Shown here piece by piece: positions 59,453 through 64,000 of a DNA stretch of 64,000 bases. Under the pieces are notes generated by a model that was given only the letters and a program-made list of their open reading frames with translations, did no database searches and was not told where the DNA came from. Made by a program: the position numbers and the translations under genes. The stretch spans positions 1-64,000 of the forward strand of contig NZ_JAPWGM010000002.1 in assembly GCF_027213715.1 (NCBI RefSeq). Direction: 5' to 3'. Each line of letters opens with the position of its first letter. Position 1 is the first letter of the stretch. The stretch comes from Pedobacter punctiformis. Lineage in GTDB: Bacteria > Bacteroidota > Bacteroidia > Sphingobacteriales > Sphingobacteriaceae.

Positions 59453-61762
59453 ATGAACCATATGTTATTAAAAAACAAAATTCTTAAGCAGTTTAGTAAA
59501 ACGTTAAACGTGTCTCTTGGGGTCGTTTTACTAAGCAGTGTTTTTCATGTTTCTTATGCCCAAAAAAGTACAAAAGAAAGCTTAACCAGATATGTTGATC
59601 CAATTATTGGGTCTGCTAAACACGGACACATTTTTGTTGGTGCAAATGTGCCCTACGGAGCAGTTCAATTGGGACCAAATAATATTTTTGAAGGCTGGGA
59701 CTGGTGCAGCGGATATAATTATAGCAGCAATAACATCACAGGTTTTGCACACACTCATTTAAGTGGTACGGGTATTGGCGATTTAGGTGATATTTCAATT
59801 ATGCCTGCAACCGGAAAACTGATTATGGAAAAAGGGCAAAAGAATAACCTGGAAAATGGTTATGTTTCTACATTCTCTCATGATAAAGAAACTGCAAAAG
59901 CAGGTTATTATAGTGTTTGGTTAGATAAATATGATGTAAAAGCCGAACTTACTGCAACAGAGAGAGTAGGTTTTCATCAGTATACTTTTAAAAAAGGTGC
60001 TGAAACACCTCATATTATGCTCGATTTAGCAGATGGCATTGGTTGGGATAAACCGATAGCTACGCAGATTAAACAAATTGATGCACAAACCATTGTGGGT
60101 TACAGAAATTCTAAAGGTTGGTCTGATGATCAGCGGTTATATTTTGTAATTAAACTTTCGCAGGCAGTTAAAAATCTTATTGTTTATGATAGTACTGCAG
60201 TTAAAAGCGGTAAAGATATTACAGGGAGAAAACTAAAAGCAGCCATTAACTTTGATGCAATTGCCAATAATGTACTTCAAATTAAAGTGGCCCTCTCTCC
60301 GGTTAGTATAGAAAATGCTATTCTTAATTTAAAAACCGAATTACCGGGCTGGAATTTTAAAGCAACGGTCCAACAAGCGGATGCCAAATGGGAAAAAGAA
60401 TTACAGAAAGTTAAGGTTGATGCTTCTGCCTCTTCAAAAAAGGTGTTTTATACCGCACTTTACCATACCATGATTGCGCCTTCGTTATTTAATGATGTAA
60501 ATAAAGATTACCGTGGTACAGACAAAAAAGTATATAAAAATGCATCATTTAACAATTTAACTACCTTCTCCCTTTGGGATACTTATCGTGCTGCACAGCC
60601 TTTATACACCATTCTTCATCAGGATAAAGTTTCCGATGTGGTTAATACCATGCTTGCCATTTACAAACAACAGGGAAAACTTCCGGTTTGGCATTTAATG
60701 GGCAGCGAAACCAATACCATGATTGGTTACCATGCGGTACCTGTTATTATTGATGCTTATTTGAAAGGTTACCGTGGTTTTGATGTTAATCTTGCTTACG
60801 AAGCGGTGAAACAATCGGCGATGCAAAAAAGCGATGGCATTGATTACATTCAGCAGTTAAAGTTTATTCCGGCCGATAAGGTAAATGAATCGGTTGCAAA
60901 AGCCCTTGAATATGCTGTAGATGATTATTGTATTGCACAAATGGCTAAGGCCCTGAACAAAACAGAGGATTATGCTTATTTTACCAAAAGAGCTGAACTG
61001 TATAAGCTGTATTTCGATCCACAAACCCAGTTTATGCGTGGTAAATTAGCAAATGGTAACTGGCGTACGCCTTTTAGTCCTTTTGCATCTAAGCACCGTG
61101 AAGATGATTATACAGAAGGAAATGCATGGCAGTATATTTGGCTGGTTCCACAGGATGTAGAAGGTTTAGTTAAGCTTTTTGGCAGCGAAAAATCTTTTAC
61201 CACCAAGCTGGATTCCTTATTTAGTGTACCTTTTCAGTTTGGCGCAGATAGTTCTCCTGATATTTCAGGTTTAATTGGCAATTATGCACAAGGAAACGAG
61301 CCCGGTCATCATATCCCATATTTATATTCTTATGTTGGCCAGCCATGGAAAACAGCCGAGCTGATTAGAAAAATTGATAAAGAATTTTATACTTCCAAAC
61401 CGGATGGTTTATGTGGTAATGAAGATGTAGGGCAAATGTCTGCATGGTACATATTTTCATCAATGGGCTTTTATCCGGTTAATCCGGCTAACGGGGCTTA
61501 TGTTTTCGGATCTCCTTTATTAAATGGTGCTTCAATAAGTTTGCCGGGTAATAAAAAGTTTAATATTAAGGTAATGGATAACAATGCAGAAAATAAATAC
61601 ATTCAGAAAATAGTACTGAATGGTAAACCTTATACCAAATCTTATATTCTACATAAAAATATTGTTGCAGGTGGCAATTTGCAGATCTATATGGGTAGCA
61701 AACCTTCAGCAACATTTGGCGTAAGTGAACAGGACAGACCATCATCAACCTCAAAGAAATAA
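59453..61762 (+). CDS. GH92-family alpha-mannosidase, secreted (second copy)
   Basis: 769 residues from ATG 59453, or 766 from ATG 59462. Signal peptide to ~36 (VFHVSYAQ). It shares GH92 hallmarks with the first copy but is clearly different: RYVDPIIGSAKHGHIFVGA, PYGAVQLGPN, GFAHTHLSGTGIGDLGD, FSLWDTYRAAQP, GNEPGHHIPYLYS and GNEDVGQMSAWYIFSSMGFYPVNP. The first copy has PAHHIAY and GNDDCGQ. The two probably differ in linkage preference. GH2 beta-mannosidase starts 18 bp downstream, so these form an operon, probably including the ROK gene. Confidence 0.95.
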   Translation: MNHMLLKNKILKQFSKTLNVSLGVVLLSSVFHVSYAQKSTKESLTRYVDPIIGSAKHGHIFVGANVPYGAVQLGPNNIFEGWDWCSGYNYSSNNITGFAHTHLSGTGIGDLGDISIMPATGKLIMEKGQKNNLENGYVSTFSHDKETAKAGYYSVWLDKYDVKAELTATERVGFHQYTFKKGAETPHIMLDLADGIGWDKPIATQIKQIDAQTIVGYRNSKGWSDDQRLYFVIKLSQAVKNLIVYDSTAVKSGKDITGRKLKAAINFDAIANNVLQIKVALSPVSIENAILNLKTELPGWNFKATVQQADAKWEKELQKVKVDASASSKKVFYTALYHTMIAPSLFNDVNKDYRGTDKKVYKNASFNNLTTFSLWDTYRAAQPLYTILHQDKVSDVVNTMLAIYKQQGKLPVWHLMGSETNTMIGYHAVPVIIDAYLKGYRGFDVNLAYEAVKQSAMQKSDGIDYIQQLKFIPADKVNESVAKALEYAVDDYCIAQMAKALNKTEDYAYFTKRAELYKLYFDPQTQFMRGKLANGNWRTPFSPFASKHREDDYTEGNAWQYIWLVPQDVEGLVKLFGSEKSFTTKLDSLFSVPFQFGADSSPDISGLIGNYAQGNEPGHHIPYLYSYVGQPWKTAELIRKIDKEFYTSKPDGLCGNEDVGQMSAWYIFSSMGFYPVNPANGAYVFGSPLLNGASISLPGNKKFNIKVMDNNAENKYIQKIVLNGKPYTKSYILHKNIVAGGNLQIYMGSKPSATFGVSEQDRPSSTSKK

Positions 61763-61780
61763 TCAAATCATATAGATAGA

Positions 61781-64000
61781 ATGAACATTATGAAGAGTTT
61801 TTATCTGCTTTTAACAGCAGTTTTGATTTCCACATTAACATTACCGGTTACTGCACAACAAAAGTACGAGCTTAATTCGGGCTGGTACTGTGCCAATATT
61901 AATGATGTAAAGGCAGGGGGAGAGCAGATCTCTAAACCAGGCTTTGCAACAGATCAGTGGATGAAAGCAACCGTTCCGGGCACAGTGTTAACCACTTTAT
62001 TAAACAATAAAAAAGTTCCTGACCCATTTTATGGCATGAACAATAAATTGATTAAAGATATATATTATACAGGCAATGCTTATTATACCTATTGGTTTGT
62101 AAAATCTTTTAATCAAACGGCTAAAGGTGATGAACAGATTTGGTTGCAGTTTAGAGGGGTAAACTACAAAACAGAAATTTATTTAAACGGAAAAAAGGTA
62201 AATGCTAAAATTCATGAAGGGATGCATTTACGTCAGCAATATAACATTACTGCTTTACTGGCTGCAAATGGCGATAACCGTTTAGCGGTATTAGTTTATC
62301 CACCGGATGTAGTAGGCGAACCAAACGGCGGACAAGGCGGTGATGGAACAATAGCCAAGGGTTTAACCACCCAATATACAGCTGGTTGGGACTGGATTCA
62401 ACCAATAAGAGACCGGAATACTGGAATTTGGGATAAAGTAACAATTGAAAAAACAACCTCAGTTAATGTAGAAAATCCACACGTAATTACTTTGGTACCG
62501 GGCAAACGTCTTGCAGAGGGTGAGCAAAAACCAGTAATTATCCGTACTTCATCAGAAGTGAGCAATCCATCAGGTAAGGTGGTTAATGGGTTTTTGCAAT
62601 ATAGTTTAAACGGAAAGTTAATTCGTGCAGCAGTGTCTTTAAAGCCAGGCGAAAAGAAAGAAGTTAAATTACCGGATTTAAATTTGGAGCAACCTAAATT
62701 ATGGTGGCCAAATGGTTATGGTGCTCAACCATTATATAAAATCAATCTTCAATTTGTAAATGCTGCGGGTAAGGTGTTGGATGATGAGCCTTTGCAATTT
62801 GGTGTACGTGAAATTACGAACGTGTGGAACGATCATACCAAAAGTATGGAAGCACGTATTAACGGACAAAAGATTTTTATCAAAGGTGGAAACTGGGTAA
62901 TCTCTGATGCGATGCTTCGTTTTTCAGACGAACGTTACGATGCGGAAGTTCGTTTCCACAGGGACATGAACCTGAATTTAATTCGAATTTGGGGTGGTGC
63001 CATTACAGAACGTCCTGAGTTTTATAATGCTTGTGATAAATACGGTTTGCTGGTTTTTCAGGATTTCTGGTTTAGTGGTGATTGTAATGGTAAATGGGTA
63101 GATCCTTTGAAAAAAGAAGACCAGTGGACACGCAGACAGTATCCGGATAATCATAATCTGGTATTGGAAGCAGCTGCAGATCAGATCAAATTAATCAGAA
63201 ACCATCCTTCGCTTGCTTTTTGGTGCGGCGGAAACGAAATTACTCCACCGGATGATATTCTTGATCCTTTAAAAAATAAAATCTTGCCTGAACTGGATGG
63301 AACCCGTTATTTCTTTGATTTCTCAAATACCGACAGCATGTCTTTAAACACGTTGGGCGGTAATGGCGATGGTCCGTACACCATTCAGGATACCCGCACT
63401 TTCTGGTCGCATAAAACTTATCCTTATAACTCGGAAGTAGGTTCTGTAGGTACTGGTGATTACGTTTCTTTAAAGCGTTTTATTCCGGAGAAAAATCTGA
63501 TTGCACCCCAAAATGGTAAGCCAGTTGATTCTGTATGGGATTATCATAAATATATTCCGTACGATTATCATATCGATCCTTATGGTAAAGCAAAAAATGC
63601 GGAAGATTTTGCAATGAAAGCCCAGTTGGTTAATTATAACCAGTACCGTTCTTTGATGGAAGGTTTTTCGGGGCATATGTGGGACTGGTACACGGGGTCA
63701 ATTATCTGGAAAACTCAAAATCCATGGACAGCGCTTCGCGGACAGATGTATGATTATTACCTGGATGTGAACGCCTGTTTATATGGCTTAAGAAAGGGGA
63801 GTGAACCTTTGCACATTATGATGAATCCTTTGGATAGTATGATTAATGTAGTTAATAACGGCTTTCAGGTAAAACGCAATGTAATGATTCAGGCCAATGT
63901 ATACGATATGGATGGTAAACAGCAGTTTACCAATCAGTTATTTGCTGAAGTTGGTCCTTCAATGGTTAAAAAAATGTTTCCTGTTGGAGAAGTGTTGAAA
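61781..64000 (+). CDS. GH2-family beta-mannosidase-like enzyme (3' truncated by window end)
   Basis: 740 codons visible, open to the last base. The signal peptide ends near PVTAQQ (~residue 27); ATG 61781 and 61790 are both possible. Sugar-binding and Ig-like domains follow (AGWDWIQPIRDRNTGIWDKV, LWWPNGYGAQPLY), then the (beta/alpha)8 core with acid/base Glu in FWCGGNEITPPDD. The GWDWIQPIRDRNTGIWD block is close to plant mannosylglycoprotein endo-beta-mannosidase and exo-glucosaminidase-type GH2 enzymes as I recall them, rather than LacZ. That suggests cleavage of Man-beta-1,4-GlcNAc in an N-glycan core. It follows the GH92 gene by 18 bp; the nucleophile region lies in or beyond the visible part. 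Confidence 0.85.
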   Translation, partial: MNIMKSFYLLLTAVLISTLTLPVTAQQKYELNSGWYCANINDVKAGGEQISKPGFATDQWMKATVPGTVLTTLLNNKKVPDPFYGMNNKLIKDIYYTGNAYYTYWFVKSFNQTAKGDEQIWLQFRGVNYKTEIYLNGKKVNAKIHEGMHLRQQYNITALLAANGDNRLAVLVYPPDVVGEPNGGQGGDGTIAKGLTTQYTAGWDWIQPIRDRNTGIWDKVTIEKTTSVNVENPHVITLVPGKRLAEGEQKPVIIRTSSEVSNPSGKVVNGFLQYSLNGKLIRAAVSLKPGEKKEVKLPDLNLEQPKLWWPNGYGAQPLYKINLQFVNAAGKVLDDEPLQFGVREITNVWNDHTKSMEARINGQKIFIKGGNWVISDAMLRFSDERYDAEVRFHRDMNLNLIRIWGGAITERPEFYNACDKYGLLVFQDFWFSGDCNGKWVDPLKKEDQWTRRQYPDNHNLVLEAAADQIKLIRNHPSLAFWCGGNEITPPDDILDPLKNKILPELDGTRYFFDFSNTDSMSLNTLGGNGDGPYTIQDTRTFWSHKTYPYNSEVGSVGTGDYVSLKRFIPEKNLIAPQNGKPVDSVWDYHKYIPYDYHIDPYGKAKNAEDFAMKAQLVNYNQYRSLMEGFSGHMWDWYTGSIIWKTQNPWTALRGQMYDYYLDVNACLYGLRKGSEPLHIMMNPLDSMINVVNNGFQVKRNVMIQANVYDMDGKQQFTNQLFAEVGPSMVKKMFPVGEVLK

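Noticed and set aside
1..64000. tRNA, rRNA, tmRNA or CRISPR genes
   Set aside because: No cloverleaf with T-arm GTTCGA-type motif, no rRNA segments and no direct-repeat/spacer array were seen on either strand.

Overview
The window looks like a chromosomal segment of a Bacteroidota bacterium, most likely of the Sphingobacteriaceae (Pedobacter or a close relative; this is an inference). The base composition is AT-rich. It holds a type IX secretion adhesin with a gliding-motility-type C-terminal sorting domain next to a PorP/SprF gene, a SusC/SusD-type uptake pair, several TonB-dependent or lipobox (xxSC) envelope proteins, GH92/GH125/GH2 mannosidases, and promoters of the TAnnTTTG type. I saw no rRNA, tRNA, CRISPR array or complete insertion sequence.

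Layout. 1-3.3 kb: 3' end of a giant repeat adhesin (73-residue repeats in tandem) and its PorP/SprF partner. 3.4-5 kb: a lone transposase-OrfA-like HTH gene, a YezG/DUF600-like possible immunity gene and a TetR regulator. 5-11.2 kb: the most unusual part. A 29-residue double-glycine leader is fused to a Gly-rich, membrane-active-looking domain. Four small membrane or lipoprotein genes (candidate immunity genes) follow it head to tail. A peptidase-C39 ABC exporter and an HlyD adaptor are transcribed divergently. The precursor carries a single-base frameshift. 11.4-15.9 kb: TonB-dependent receptor plus PepSY protein (probably iron or siderophore uptake), then a voltage-gated-type K+ channel. 15.9-23.5 kb: a structured non-coding stretch, then TlpA thioredoxin, SusC, a frameshifted SusD, and on the other strand a DUF6520-like protein, MauE/DoxX and a Crp-like regulator. 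23.7-34.7 kb: mixed housekeeping and hypothetical genes (PIF1-type helicase with HRDC, CoiA-like nuclease, YchJ, HPP protein, ABC exporter, methyltransferase, PAP2 phosphatase, cold-shock protein). 34.9-36.8 kb: overlapping genes for an AGMO-like hydroxylase and a YhhN/TMEM86-like lysoplasmalogenase, a possible ether-lipid breakdown operon. 37.2-45.4 kb: PBP1C and a thioester alpha-2-macroglobulin. 45.5-52 kb: NTF2-like protein, topoisomerase I, glutathione peroxidase, aquaporin, MnmA. 52.5-64 kb: GH92, GH125, ROK kinase, GH92 and a GH2 beta-mannosidase cut by the window end. Together these look like an exo-acting mannoside or N-glycan degradation set.

Two genes (the GG-leader precursor and susD) are each broken by one indel at a short homopolymer. 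Either these are real mutations or the assembly has residual indel errors; read mapping would decide. Intergenic regions carry at least two families of dispersed inverted repeats, which are described individually.
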